Shown here: positions 25,942 to 35,302 of the stretch, one piece after another
How the letters are laid out: every line of letters begins with the position of its first letter
Numbering within the stretch: position 1 is the first letter of the stretch
Source: Agrococcus jejuensis
Lineage (GTDB): Bacteria; Actinomycetota; Actinomycetes; Actinomycetales; Microbacteriaceae
NCBI RefSeq assembly: GCF_900099705.1
Contig: NZ_LT629695.1
Span: 372,001 to 436,000 of the forward strand
DNA: 64,000 nt
Reading direction: 5' to 3'
Made by a program: the position numbers and the translations under genes
The notes under the pieces: model-generated
What the model was told of the DNA's origin: nothing
What the model saw: only the letters and a program-made list of their open reading frames with translations
Database searches by the model: none

Positions 25942-28900
25942 GTGACCGCTCCCCTGCCGCTCCGCATCCCCAAGCCGCTCGCCGCGGCCACCGCCGTGCT
26001 GCTCGCGCTCGCCGCGACGCTCGTCGCGCCGCTCGCGCCGGCACAGGCGGCCGCACCGACGGCGTCCACGATCACCCCGAGCAGCGGCGCGCTCGTCGGC
26101 GGCGAGACCGCGACCATCACCGGCGTGGGCTTCCTGCCCGGCATCACGAGCGTGACATTCGGCGGCACGACGACGCCGTCGGTCGTGCTGTCGGCGACCC
26201 AGCTCATCCTGCCGGTCCCTGCCGGCGCCGTCGCCGGACCGGTCGACGTCGTCGTGTCCAACGCCCCCGGCGAGTCGGCAGCCCCGCTCACGTACACATA
26301 CGCCGCCCCGACGCTCGTCGCCGCCGACACCGTCGCCGGAGCACCCTCGGCCCTGACCGGGACCGGATGGCGTGGGAACAGTGCCGTGACGGTCCAGCTG
26401 GTCGACGTCGCCAACATCCCCGTGCCCGGCGCGAGCGTGGCCCTCACGACGACCGGCCTCGGCGCCCTCCCGACCGGCGCGGCGCTGCCCGTGCCCGCAG
26501 GGACCCCGATCGGGAACTACACCGCGGTCGCGACCGATCCAGCCGGCAACGCCGCGAGCGATGCGCTCTTCGTCGGCTTCCCGGTGCCCGGCGCTCCCGT
26601 CATCACCGCGGTCACGCCCGGCACGTCCCCGCTCGCCGGCAGCCCCATGGCGACCATCACGGGCACCAATCTCACGCCGCTCCTCTTCGTGTCGGTGAAC
26701 GGACTGCCGGCGACGACCGTGGTGCAGACGCCGACCGCGGTCTCGATCGTCGTCCCGGCTGGTACGGCGCCCGGCCCCGTGCCCGTGCAGATCTTCGGCC
26801 TCTTCGGCCTGTCGAACACGGTCTTCCTCACCTACGCCGCACCGACGGCGAGCGCATCCGGACCCGCGACCCCGGGCGGCTCGACGCTCGTGTCGACGAG
26901 CGGCTGGAACGCGCTGGTGCCGCTCACCGCGCAGCTGCGGACGCCGAGCGCGCAGCACGTCGAGGCACCGATCTCCGTCGTCACCAACAGTGCCGGCGCC
27001 ACCGACATCGTCGTGCCGGTGCCTGCGAGCGCCGCACCCGGCACCTGGTCGGTGCTGCTCTCCAACGGATCGTTCACCGCGACGGCATCGTTCGAGGTCG
27101 CTGCCGCCGTGCCGACGTCCACGGCCCTGTCGCCGTCCAGCGGACCGGTCGCAGGCGGCCAGACGCTGACGGTGACCGGCACCGGCTTCGCGCCCGGCAT
27201 CACGAGCGTCACGATCGACGGGTTCGTCGTCGCGGCCACGGTCCTGTCGTCCACGGCCCTCATCGTCACGACGCCCGCGCACACCGCAGGCCCCGTGCCC
27301 GTCGTCGTGCAGAACCCCGGCGGCGCCTCCACGCCGCTCACGTACACGTACGCACCGGCGCCGACGGCTTCGTCGCTGACCCCGGATGCGGGGCCGATCG
27401 TCGGCGGCGCGACCGTGCAGGTCACCGGCACGGGCTTCACTCCGGGCGCGAGCGTCATGGTCGGCGGCGTCCCCGTCGTCGCGGTCGTCGGCTCGTCGAC
27501 GAGCCTCTCGTTCACGGCGCCGCCCATGGCGCCCGGCCCGGTGAGCGTCGTCGTCACCACCCCCGGCGGCACGTCGGCGCCGCTCGTCTACCGCGTCCTG
27601 CCGTCGCCGCTCATGGCGGCGCTCTCGCCGAGCGTGGGCTCGACGGCCGGCGGCGACGTCGTGACCGTCACGGGCTCCGGCTTCGACGCGGGCACGACGC
27701 AGGTGACGGTCGATGGCACCACCGTGCCCGCGACCGTGCTGTCGCCGACGAGCCTCACGTTCGTCACGCCCGCGCACGCCGCTGGATCCGTGCCGGTGGT
27801 GCTGAGCACGGCCGGCGGCCAGGCGCCGCTCGGCCTCGGCTTCGGCTACTTCGACGCTCCGACGATCTCGAGCCTGTCTCCGGATGCCGGCACGACCGGC
27901 TCGGCGGACGTCACGATCAGCGGCTCCGGATTCACGCCAGATGCCGTCGTCACGATCGACGGCCTCCCCATCGCCGACGTGACGGTCGAGTCGACCGAGA
28001 CGATCGCGGCGACGCTGCCTGCGCACGCGGCAGCCGACGTGTCGATCGTCGTGACGACGCCGATCGGCTCGAGCGAGCCCGTGACGTACCGCTACCTCGC
28101 GGCGCCGACCGTCGCATCGGTCGAGCCCGGCGTCGTCAGCACGACCGGAGGGGTCGTCGCGCTGGTCGGCACCGACTTCCAGCAGGTCGGCACGATCGTG
28201 ACGGTCGACGGTTCGACGCTGCCGGCCGAGCTGTCGCTCGTGCTCGGACCGGGCCTCATGCTCGTGGCGATGCCTCCGCATGCGGAGGGAGCAGTGCCGG
28301 TCACGGTGACGACGCCGGGCGGCACGAGCGCGCCGGTCACGGTCACCTACGTCGCGCTGCCGACGCTCGCATCCCTCGCCCCCGCCTCGGGTCCGCTCAC
28401 CGGCGGCACGACGGTGGTGGCGACGGGCACGGGATTCGTCGACGGCGCGACCGAGGTGCACGTCGACGGGGCCATCGTGCCCGCGACGATCGTGTCGGCG
28501 ACCGAGGCGACGTTCGTGACGCCCGTCGGCACTTCCGTCGGCGACGTCGACGTCGTGGTGACGACGGCCGGGCAGCCCACGGCGCCGGTCGCGTTCTCGT
28601 ACGACGCCCCGACGCTCACGGCATCGGCGAGCGACGGCGCCGCGCCCTACGCGGTCGCCGGCTCGGGCTGGCGCCCGAACGACGTCGTGACGGTGTCCGT
28701 GCTCGACGCCGACGGCTTCGCGATCGCCTCGACGGCGACGCCCGTCACCACGACCGCCGACGGCGCGTTCCCCTCGGACGCGACGGCAGCGATCTCGAGC
28801 GTGCTCGCGACCGGCGTGCACGGCCTCGTCGCGGTCGACGCGAACGGCAACGCTGCGACGTCGAGCGTCGAGCTCGTGCGCCCCACGCTCACGATGTCGT

Positions 28901-29379
28901 CGCCCGTCGTGCGCTCCGGCGCCGGCGCGACGCCCGTGACGATCACGACCGAGGGTTGGGAGCCGTTCGTGGGCGTGTCGGTCGAGGTGCACTCCGACCC
29001 CATCCCGCTCGGCACGTTCGAGCCGGATGCGACGGGAGCGTTCGCGCTGACGCTGCCGACCGACCTGCCCGTCGGCTCGCACTCGGTCGTGCTGACGCAG
29101 GTGCGCTCGGACGGCGTCGTCGTGACCCGCTCGTTCCCGATCGAGGTCGAGGCCGTGCCGGTCGACGCCCCGACGCCGACGACGCCCGCACCCTCGGCGG
29201 CACCGCCCTCGGCAGCGCCGACCGCGAACGCCCCCGCATCCGGCTCGGCTCCCGCAGCGGGCGCACTCCCGCGCACCGGCGCCGACGCGTCGGGCCTCGG
29301 TGGCCTCGCGATCGTCGCGGCGATGCTCGTCGCGGCCGGTGCGCTCATGGTGCGCCGCCGGGTGACGTCGCACCGCTGA
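25942..29379 (+). CDS. IPT/TIG-repeat surface protein with LPXTG anchor
   Basis: A 1145-residue secreted protein. The signal peptide is about residues 1-38 (ending APAQAAA). I count eight IPT/TIG immunoglobulin-like repeats recognisable by (S/T)P-x-x-G-x-x-x-GG..(V/I)TG-x-x-F, interspersed with four other beta-rich modules marked by G-(S/T)-G-W or E-G-W. A Pro/Ala-rich linker, the sortase signal LPRTG, a hydrophobic helix and RRR follow. It is likely an extended stalk or adhesin covalently bound to the cell wall. GTG 25942 follows ACGGAGG and starts the signal peptide directly; an earlier in-frame GTG (25888) would add a non-hydrophobic leader. It is monocistronic with a hairpin terminator. 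Confidence 0.88.
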   Translation: MTAPLPLRIPKPLAAATAVLLALAATLVAPLAPAQAAAPTASTITPSSGALVGGETATITGVGFLPGITSVTFGGTTTPSVVLSATQLILPVPAGAVAGPVDVVVSNAPGESAAPLTYTYAAPTLVAADTVAGAPSALTGTGWRGNSAVTVQLVDVANIPVPGASVALTTTGLGALPTGAALPVPAGTPIGNYTAVATDPAGNAASDALFVGFPVPGAPVITAVTPGTSPLAGSPMATITGTNLTPLLFVSVNGLPATTVVQTPTAVSIVVPAGTAPGPVPVQIFGLFGLSNTVFLTYAAPTASASGPATPGGSTLVSTSGWNALVPLTAQLRTPSAQHVEAPISVVTNSAGATDIVVPVPASAAPGTWSVLLSNGSFTATASFEVAAAVPTSTALSPSSGPVAGGQTLTVTGTGFAPGITSVTIDGFVVAATVLSSTALIVTTPAHTAGPVPVVVQNPGGASTPLTYTYAPAPTASSLTPDAGPIVGGATVQVTGTGFTPGASVMVGGVPVVAVVGSSTSLSFTAPPMAPGPVSVVVTTPGGTSAPLVYRVLPSPLMAALSPSVGSTAGGDVVTVTGSGFDAGTTQVTVDGTTVPATVLSPTSLTFVTPAHAAGSVPVVLSTAGGQAPLGLGFGYFDAPTISSLSPDAGTTGSADVTISGSGFTPDAVVTIDGLPIADVTVESTETIAATLPAHAAADVSIVVTTPIGSSEPVTYRYLAAPTVASVEPGVVSTTGGVVALVGTDFQQVGTIVTVDGSTLPAELSLVLGPGLMLVAMPPHAEGAVPVTVTTPGGTSAPVTVTYVALPTLASLAPASGPLTGGTTVVATGTGFVDGATEVHVDGAIVPATIVSATEATFVTPVGTSVGDVDVVVTTAGQPTAPVAFSYDAPTLTASASDGAAPYAVAGSGWRPNDVVTVSVLDADGFAIASTATPVTTTADGAFPSDATAAISSVLATGVHGLVAVDANGNAATSSVELVRPTLTMSSPVVRSGAGATPVTITTEGWEPFVGVSVEVHSDPIPLGTFEPDATGAFALTLPTDLPVGSHSVVLTQVRSDGVVVTRSFPIEVEAVPVDAPTPTTPAPSAAPPSAAPTANAPASGSAPAAGALPRTGADASGLGGLAIVAAMLVAAGALMVRRRVTSHR

Positions 29380-29392
29380 GCCCGCGCATGCG

Positions 29393-29426
29393 AGAAGCCC
29401 CGGAGCCGTGAGGTTCCGGGGCTTCT
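29393..29426 (+). terminator. Hairpin terminator after the IPT-repeat gene
   Basis: A 12-bp perfect stem (29393-29404 with 29415-29426), 10-base loop, 14 bases past the stop. The convergent tRNA gene lies just beyond, so the hairpin may end both transcripts. Confidence 0.8.
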
Positions 29427-29443
29427 GCGTGTGAGGTGTTCGG

Positions 29444-29517
<74 letters not shown>

Positions 29518-29589
29518 TGGCATCCGATCTCGCGATCGGGCCTTGGAGAGTCTAGCCGCAGATTCGGGTCTCGGCTGACCAGATCGAGG

Positions 29590-30102
29590 TCAGTCTGCGA
29601 ATCGGTCGCGGATGCCGGCGAGCAGACCCGGCCACGCGGCCGCGAACCCGGGGTGCAGGTCGAGCGCATCCACCTCGGCGACGGGCACCCAGCGCAGCGC
29701 ATCCGACTCCGCGTCGCCGATCACGGGCTCGAAGCGGCGCGTCGCGCGGGCGACGACGGTCGTGTACGACCAGACGTCGAGGTCGAGCACGTGCTCGAAC
29801 AGCACCTCGAGTGCGTCGCGTGGCACCGACGCCTCCTCGGCCGCCTCGCGCAGCGCGCCTTCGAGGGCGTCCTCGTCGAAGTGCCGCGCGCCGCCGGGCA
29901 GTCCCCACGTGCCGCCGTGGTGGCCCCACGCGGCACGCAGCTGCAGCAGCACGGCATCCTCGTCGGGCAGCCACACGAGCAGCCCTGCGGCACCCGCGAG
30001 GCCCCAGAAGCGGCGCCCGTCTGGCAGCTCGACCCACGCATCCGCCGGATCGCGGTTCGCCGGATCGCGCAGGTGCGCGGGCGGCAGCGGTCGGTCGGTC
30101 AC
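29590..30102 (-). CDS. NUDIX hydrolase
   Basis: A 170-residue protein with one NUDIX domain. The box GGARHFDEDALEGALREAAE, continuing EAS near residues 70-92, fits G-x5-E-x7-REUxEExGU. It should cleave a nucleoside diphosphate linked to another group, as in oxidised-nucleotide or ADP-ribose clean-up; the substrate is unknown. GTG 30102 is the start, with GGAGG immediately before it, which is unusually close. It lies downstream of the S10 peptidase gene, with a repeat cluster between. Confidence 0.9.
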   Translation of the reverse strand: MTDRPLPPAHLRDPANRDPADAWVELPDGRRFWGLAGAAGLLVWLPDEDAVLLQLRAAWGHHGGTWGLPGGARHFDEDALEGALREAAEEASVPRDALEVLFEHVLDLDVWSYTTVVARATRRFEPVIGDAESDALRWVPVAEVDALDLHPGFAAAWPGLLAGIRDRFAD

Positions 30103-30143
30103 CCTCCGACGCTATCGCCCGGCGCGTGCGCGGTGACCTCCCG

Positions 30144-30278
30144 CGTCGATTGGCCAACTTCTGCGACGCGCGCCCGTCGATTGGCGCCAATGAGCGCCAA
30201 TCGACGGGGTCGCGTCGCAGAACGCGACCACTCGATCGCAGAAGTTGGCCAATCACCGCAGAAGATGGCCAATCGACG
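30144..30278. repeat. Compound inverted-repeat cluster with ATTGGCCAACTTCTGCG units
   Basis: The gap between the NUDIX and carboxypeptidase genes is built of repeats. A unit CGTCGATTGGCCAACTTCTG (30144-30163, continuing CGA) is matched in reverse complement at 30236-30254 and again, with one change, at 30257-30278. Between them sits a perfect 15-bp stem (30173-30187 with 30194-30208) with a 6-base loop, itself made of a variant GTCGATTGGCG unit. It looks like a dispersed intergenic element or a multi-hairpin transcript end. It encodes nothing recognisable. Confidence 0.8.
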
Positions 30279-30289
30279 CAGCGAGGGCC

Positions 30290-31789
30290 TCAGCGACGCG
30301 TCGCCGACTGCACGAAGGCCGCGAGGTCGGCCGCCTGCTGCACGCGCGACGGCTCGTGCACGTACATCATGTGCCCGGCCTCGTAGTAGCGGCGCTCGAG
30401 GTTCTCGCGCAGCGCCTCGGGGATCTGCAGGTGCGCCAGGTCGTCCTCGGCGCACCCGAACGGCGTCGCCCCGTCGTAGTAGCCGAACGCCACGTGCACC
30501 TTGAGGTGCGGGTTCTGCCGCATCGCCCGCGACAGGCGGTCGAGCACCGTCACCGACGTGTTCTCGAACTCCTTGTACGACCACTCCTGGATGACGCCCG
30601 GCCCGAACACGTGGAACGGGGATGCATCCTCGACGCCCAGCTCGGCGCGGAGGTAGTGCTGGTACGCCGCCGAGTACGGGCCGAGGATGGCGTCGATCGA
30701 CGGATCCGCATCCTGGTGCTCGGCGATCCCCGACGCGGCGTAGCCCGTGAAGCGCGAGTCGATGCGACCCACGGTGAAACCCTCGTCGCGGCGCAGCTCG
30801 CCGAAGTACCGCCAGTGCTCGAGGCGCAGGTCGGCGCGCGAGACGTAGTCCTCCGAGACGCCCGTCAGGCGCGCGAGCGTCGCGACCGCCTCCGCCCGCT
30901 CCTCCGCCGACAGCCGCGCACCGCGCGCGAGCACGTACGGGTAGTCCCGCTCGGCGTAGCCTGAAGCCTCCGCGACGACCTCCTGCAGCGTGCGGCCGGG
31001 GTGCTTGCCGTGGAAGTGCGCCGTCGCCGCGTAGAACGACAGGAACCGCGGGTAGGCGGCGTCGTTGCCGGGCTTGAAGTCGTGCACGGCGAAGTTCAGC
31101 ACCGCCGAGATGAGCATGAGCCCGTTGAGGTACATGCCCGAGCCCTGCAGATGCTCGGCGAGCGCCGACGCCCGAGTCGTGCCGTACGACTCCCCCGCGA
31201 GCAGCTTCGGCGACAGCCACCGACCCTCGGCCGTGACCCACTGGCGGATGATCTCGCCCACCGACTCGACGTCGGCGGTGAAGCCGTGGAAGTCCTTCGC
31301 GGAGCCGCCGTCGACGACGCGCGAGTGGCCGGTCGAGACGGGGTCGATGAGCACGAGGTCGGAGACGGCGAGGATCGTCTCGGGATTGTCGGCGATGCCG
31401 TACGGCGGCGCGTGCAGGTCGCCGGCGTCGCCCATGATCACGCGCCGCGGGCCGAGCACGCCCATGTGCAGCCACACGCTCGCCGAGCCGGGCCCGCCGT
31501 TGAACGCGAAGGTCACGGGCCGGGTCAGCGGGTCGGCGCCGTCGAGCGTGTACGCGGTGATGCCGACCTGCGCCTTCGCGACGCGGCCCTTGCGCGTGCC
31601 GTCCTCGACCTCGTCGGCGTACAGCACGACGCGGCCGGCCTTCGCCGTGTAGGCGAGCTCGCCGTGCGGCGTCGAGAGCGTGTGCTGCGTCGTCACGAGC
31701 TCGTCGACGACCTTCGGCGGCGCAGGCGCGTCGGGCGCGGATGCGGTGGTGGCGGATGCGGTCTCGGGCTTCGGGGCGTCGTCGCTCAT
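30290..31789 (-). CDS. Serine carboxypeptidase, S10 family
   Basis: A 499-residue alpha/beta-hydrolase of peptidase family S10. The oxyanion segment FAFNGGPGSAS is near residue 94, the nucleophile Ser in GESYGTTRA near 200, the catalytic Asp in FGYYDGATP near 438 and His in EAGHMMY near 473. The family removes C-terminal residues from peptides at acid pH. No signal peptide is seen: the N-terminus is an acidic, Ala/Pro/Thr-rich tail, so it is probably cytosolic here. ATG 31789 is used; a TTG three codons earlier is nearer the GGGAG ribosome site and could be the true start. Confidence 0.92.
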   Translation of the reverse strand: MSDDAPKPETASATTASAPDAPAPPKVVDELVTTQHTLSTPHGELAYTAKAGRVVLYADEVEDGTRKGRVAKAQVGITAYTLDGADPLTRPVTFAFNGGPGSASVWLHMGVLGPRRVIMGDAGDLHAPPYGIADNPETILAVSDLVLIDPVSTGHSRVVDGGSAKDFHGFTADVESVGEIIRQWVTAEGRWLSPKLLAGESYGTTRASALAEHLQGSGMYLNGLMLISAVLNFAVHDFKPGNDAAYPRFLSFYAATAHFHGKHPGRTLQEVVAEASGYAERDYPYVLARGARLSAEERAEAVATLARLTGVSEDYVSRADLRLEHWRYFGELRRDEGFTVGRIDSRFTGYAASGIAEHQDADPSIDAILGPYSAAYQHYLRAELGVEDASPFHVFGPGVIQEWSYKEFENTSVTVLDRLSRAMRQNPHLKVHVAFGYYDGATPFGCAEDDLAHLQIPEALRENLERRYYEAGHMMYVHEPSRVQQAADLAAFVQSATRR

Positions 31790-31833
31790 CCCCGGCAACG
31801 CTACTCCCAGCGGCTCGGCATAGCGTTGGCCGC

Positions 31834-32397
31834 ATGCGCGCCTCCCGCCTCCCCGCCCTCGTCGCCGCCGCAGCGCTCGCGCTCGGCCTCAGCGCCTGCG
31901 TGCAGTTCCCGACGGCGCCCGCACCCGGGCAGACGCAGGGTGCCGACGGAGGCCAGGGCGGCTCGGGCGGCGGTGCCGGCCCGACGATCGGCCCGAACGG
32001 CGAGGTGTCCGACGCGCTCGCCGAGGAGCTCTACCTCACCTACTTCTGCCAGCGGAACGCGCGCATCGCCGACTTCAACGCCGCGCTCGATGCCGGCGAC
32101 GTCGACGAGCTCGAGCGCGTCGGCCGCGAGACGCTCGACATCGTGCAGGCGGCGCACGGCGCGTTCGCGAACCCCGACCTCGTGTGGCCGGCGGACCTGC
32201 AGGGCCCCGTCGACGCGTTCGTCGAGGGCCTCGCGCTCGAGCAGATCCCGCTGCAGGCAGCGATCGACGCCGAGACCGAGGCCGACCTGGCCGATGTCGA
32301 CTTCACCCCGTCGCTCGACGCGTTCGGCGATGCAGGCAACGAGTACCGCGCGGCGCTGGGGCTGCCATCGGATCCGCTCGTCGCCTGCGGGCTCTGA
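31834..32397 (+). CDS. Hypothetical lipoprotein
   Basis: A 187-residue protein with a lipobox LSAC (Cys about residue 22) after a typical hydrophobic signal. A Gly/Gln-rich flexible linker follows (residues 32-53), then a helical acidic domain with a single further Cys pair (YFCQRN near residue 70 and VACGL at the end), possibly a disulfide. No known family is recognised. It is divergent from the S10 peptidase and convergent with the PPTase gene. Confidence 0.8.
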   Translation: MRASRLPALVAAAALALGLSACVQFPTAPAPGQTQGADGGQGGSGGGAGPTIGPNGEVSDALAEELYLTYFCQRNARIADFNAALDAGDVDELERVGRETLDIVQAAHGAFANPDLVWPADLQGPVDAFVEGLALEQIPLQAAIDAETEADLADVDFTPSLDAFGDAGNEYRAALGLPSDPLVACGL

Positions 32398-32409
32398 GCG
32401 TCGCGGCGC

Positions 32410-33195
32410 TCAGGCCGCAGAGGGGTGCGCGGCGGCGAGATCGTCGAGCGTCCACCGACGGATGGGCTGCGGCGTCGCCGCCGCGAGCATCCACCACGCG
32501 TCGTCGGCCCCGTCGAGGGATGTGACCCACGAGCCGGCTGCGTCGCGCACCTCGGTCGTCGCGACGGGTCGCCACGCGCCGGGGTCGAGCATCCCGGCGC
32601 CCGACGGCCACGCGCCCGGCGTCTCGACCGCCGAGATGCGCAGCCGTGCCGGCGCGGCCCGCAGGCCGAGGCCGACGGACTTCAGCACGGCCTCCTTCTG
32701 CGCCCATGCACGGATGCGCTGCGAGACGCCGTCGGCGCCATCGGGCATCGACCCGCGCTCGTCGGGGTGCAGCGCGTACGCGTCGAAGCCCGTCCAGAGC
32801 TCCTCGGGCACGACCTCCACGTCGACCCCGACGCGCGCGTCGGCGTCGCCGACCGCGACGAGCACGTGCGTCCCCGACGTCGACGACGAGACCGAGAGCC
32901 CGTCGACGCGCGGCTGTCCGTGCTGCTCGCCGCACTGCGTGCACGTGCGATCGATCGCGAGCGCCGCCGCATCGCTCGTCGGCACGCCGACGCGAGCGGC
33001 GAGGAGCATCCGCAGCGCCGCGCGTCCGGCGAGCGTGCGCCGCGAGTCCTCGGCGCGCAGCCTCGCGCCCGCGGCCACCCGGTCGCGATCCGACACGAGC
33101 CGCTCCGCGCCGAGGCCCGACCCGGGCACGGCGTGCCCGAGCCGGTCGGCGAGCGCGTGCACGTCGTCGACGGAGGCCGCCAGGACGTCGATCAC
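32410..33195 (-). CDS. 4'-phosphopantetheinyl transferase, Sfp/Svp type
   Basis: A 261-residue enzyme that transfers phosphopantetheine from CoA to the carrier-domain serines. The two family motifs are visible: RVGVDVEVV near residue 125, where the acidic pair binds magnesium, and WAQKEAVLKSVGLGL near residue 167. A Cys-containing CTQCGEQHGQPRV segment before them is usual in the Svp branch. GTG 33195 overlaps the stop of the ABC permease (GTGA). As the last gene of mbtH-ABC-PPTase next to the NRPS, it is the obvious activator of the NRPS T domains. Confidence 0.93.
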   Translation of the reverse strand: MIDVLAASVDDVHALADRLGHAVPGSGLGAERLVSDRDRVAAGARLRAEDSRRTLAGRAALRMLLAARVGVPTSDAAALAIDRTCTQCGEQHGQPRVDGLSVSSSTSGTHVLVAVGDADARVGVDVEVVPEELWTGFDAYALHPDERGSMPDGADGVSQRIRAWAQKEAVLKSVGLGLRAAPARLRISAVETPGAWPSGAGMLDPGAWRPVATTEVRDAAGSWVTSLDGADDAWWMLAAATPQPIRRWTLDDLAAAHPSAA

Positions 33196-33989
33196 CGCTT
33201 GCTGATCCTGCGGTACTGGGTCACGGCGATCGGCGCGAAGATCGCGATGATCGCGACGCAGCAGAGGAACGCGTAGAGCAGCGCGTTGTCGGCGGGCCAG
33301 CCGCCCGCCGTCGCGAAGCCTGCGGGCGCCTCGTTGCCGAAGCCCTGGCGCACTGCCGTCGCGACGGCCGTGACGGGGTTCCACTCCGCGATGACGCGGA
33401 GCGGGCCCGGCAGCATGTCCGCCGAGACGAACGCGCCCGAGATGAAGCACACGGGGAACAGCCACAGCAGGCCGAGGCTCTGCGCCACCTCCACGCTGCG
33501 CGCGGTCATGGCGATGAACGCGCCGATCCACGAGATCGCGAACGCGTAGAGCAGCAGGAGGAGGAACACGACGACGATCTGCAGCACGTTCGCCTCGAGC
33601 CGCCAGCCGATCGCGAAGCCGCAGGCGACGATGACGAGGATCGAGATGACGCTCGTCACGAGGTCGGAGGTCGTCCGCCCCAGGATCACGCCGACGCGCG
33701 ACATCGGCAGCGCTCGGAAGCGGTCGATCAGGCCCGTCTGCAGGTCCTTCGCGAGGTACACGGCCGTGAACGACGAGTTGAACGTGAGCGTCTGGGCCAG
33801 GATGCCGCCGATGAGGAACTGGCGGTAGTCGTCACCGCCGAGCGCCCCGCCGAAGACGAAGGCGAGGATGAGCACGAAGATGATGGGCTGCGCGACGCCC
33901 GTGACGAGCGCGCCCGGGGTGCGGCGCACGCCGAGGATGTTGCGACGAGCGACGATGCCGCCGTCGCGGATGGCGCCTGCGATGCTCAT
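33192..33989 (-). CDS. ABC-2 type permease, DrrB-like exporter subunit
   Basis: A 265-residue membrane protein with six hydrophobic segments and the ABC-2 permease features QPIIFVLILAFVFGG near residue 35 and EWNPVTAVATAVRQ near residue 203. Such permeases pair with a DrrA-like ATPase to export drugs or peptides. Its ATG overlaps the ATPase stop and its stop overlaps the PPTase start, so the unit is translationally coupled. The cargo is presumably the NRPS product. Confidence 0.92.
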   Translation of the reverse strand: MSIAGAIRDGGIVARRNILGVRRTPGALVTGVAQPIIFVLILAFVFGGALGGDDYRQFLIGGILAQTLTFNSSFTAVYLAKDLQTGLIDRFRALPMSRVGVILGRTTSDLVTSVISILVIVACGFAIGWRLEANVLQIVVVFLLLLLYAFAISWIGAFIAMTARSVEVAQSLGLLWLFPVCFISGAFVSADMLPGPLRVIAEWNPVTAVATAVRQGFGNEAPAGFATAGGWPADNALLYAFLCCVAIIAIFAPIAVTQYRRISKR

Positions 33990-34984
33990 GCGGGGACCCC
34001 CTCGGATGCTGCGACCCGGTCGGCGGGCGGATCGCTCTCGTCGGCGGGCTCCTCGGTCGCGGGCTGGCCCGTGATGCGCAGGAACACCTCGTCGAGCGTC
34101 GGCTGGCGCAGCGCGGCCTCGGAGACCGCGATGCCGGCGCGCTCGAGCGCGTGCAGCACGGCGACGAGGCCGTCGCTGCCGTCGGCGGCAGCGCCGGTGA
34201 GTCGGCGAGCGCGCTCGTCGAGGTCGGCGTGATGGCCGGTCGAGCGCACGGCCGCGAGCGCTGCGGCGGCGTCGGCACCCGGAGCGAGCACGACGTCGAT
34301 GCGCGCGCCGCCCGCCTGCGCCTTCAGCTGGGTCGCGGTGCCCTCGGCGATGATGCGTCCGGCGTCGATCACGGCGATGGAGTCGGCGAGCTGGTCGGCC
34401 TCCTCGAGGTACTGCGTCGTGAGCAGCACGGTCGTGCCGCCCGATGCGAGCGACTCGATCGCATCCCACGTGTCGCGTCGGCCGCGCGGGTCGAGACCCG
34501 TCGTCGGCTCGTCGAGGATCACGACCGGCGGGCGCGCCACGATGGCACCTGCCAGGTCGAGCCGGCGCCGCATGCCGCCGGAGTACTGGCCGGCGCGACG
34601 CGTGTCGCCGACGTCGTCGAGGCGGAAGTCGCGCAGCAGCTCGCGCGCCCGCGCCTTCGCCTCACGGCGTCGCATGCCGTAGAGCTCGCCGACCATGGTC
34701 AGGTTCTCGAAGCCCGTGAGCTTCTCGTCGACGGCCGCGTACTGCCCCGAGACGCCGAGGCGACGGCGCACCTCGTGGCCCTCGGTGATGGCGGAGTGCC
34801 CGGCGACGATCGCCTCACCCTCGTCGGGGTCGAGCAGCGTCGTCAGCACGCGCACCGTCGTCGTCTTGCCCGCGCCGTTCGGCCCGAGCAGTCCTTGCAC
34901 GGCGCCCTCGGGCACCTCGAGCTCCACGCCGTCGAGCGCCTGATGGTCGCCGAATCGCTTGCGGATGCCCTGGATGGAGATCAC
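33986..34984 (-). CDS. DrrA-like ABC transporter ATP-binding protein
   Basis: A 332-residue ATPase: Walker A GPNGAGKTTT near residue 34, Q-loop SGQYAAVDEKLTG, signature YSGGMRRRLDLA, Walker B VVILDEPTTGLD and switch His replaced by Gln in TTQYLEEADQL, as is normal for the DrrA branch. The C-terminal extension ends in EVFLRITGQPA, also typical. GTG 34984 overlaps the mbtH stop (GTGA). It drives the exporter with the following permease. Confidence 0.93.
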   Translation of the reverse strand: MISIQGIRKRFGDHQALDGVELEVPEGAVQGLLGPNGAGKTTTVRVLTTLLDPDEGEAIVAGHSAITEGHEVRRRLGVSGQYAAVDEKLTGFENLTMVGELYGMRRREAKARARELLRDFRLDDVGDTRRAGQYSGGMRRRLDLAGAIVARPPVVILDEPTTGLDPRGRRDTWDAIESLASGGTTVLLTTQYLEEADQLADSIAVIDAGRIIAEGTATQLKAQAGGARIDVVLAPGADAAAALAAVRSTGHHADLDERARRLTGAAADGSDGLVAVLHALERAGIAVSEAALRQPTLDEVFLRITGQPATEEPADESDPPADRVAASEGVPA

Positions 34985-35205
34985 GAGGCGACGCGGTCGC
35001 TCTCGACGCGCTCGCGCTCGGGGACGGGCGTCACGTCGACCCAGTGCTGCGAGACGTAGGCGAGGCTCTCGTCCTTCGACGCGGGGCCGAAGACGGCGAC
35101 CCATCCCTTGGGCACGTCCGCGAACTCGGGCCACAGCGAGTGCTGGTTGGCCTCGTTCACGAGCACCCGGAAGGTGCCGTCCTGGTCGTCGAAGGGGTTC
35201 GTCAT
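34981..35205 (-). CDS. MbtH-like protein
   Basis: A 74-residue NRPS accessory protein with the family pattern NPFDDQDGTFRVLVNEANQH, SLWP, and VPKGWVAVFGPASKD with SYV-like AYVSQHW. MbtH proteins bind adenylation domains and are needed for their folding or activity. The ATG at 35205 has GGAG six bases upstream; a GTG at 35217 is an alternative. It is first in mbtH-ABC-PPTase, separated from the NRPS stop by 135 bases that include a hairpin. Confidence 0.96.
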   Translation of the reverse strand: MTNPFDDQDGTFRVLVNEANQHSLWPEFADVPKGWVAVFGPASKDESLAYVSQHWVDVTPVPERERVESDRVAS

Positions 35206-35302
35206 CGTCTGCTCCACTCAGTCTCGAAGTCGCTCTGGTCTCGTCATGGAGTGCTTCGGGACCGCGCGGGAGATGGTTCGAAGTCGAATCCGTCTCAGCG
35301 TT

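Noticed and set aside
30144..30278. CRISPR-like array
   Set aside because: Units are in both orientations, only three in number, unequally spaced and not separated by spacers of constant length. No cas genes are nearby.
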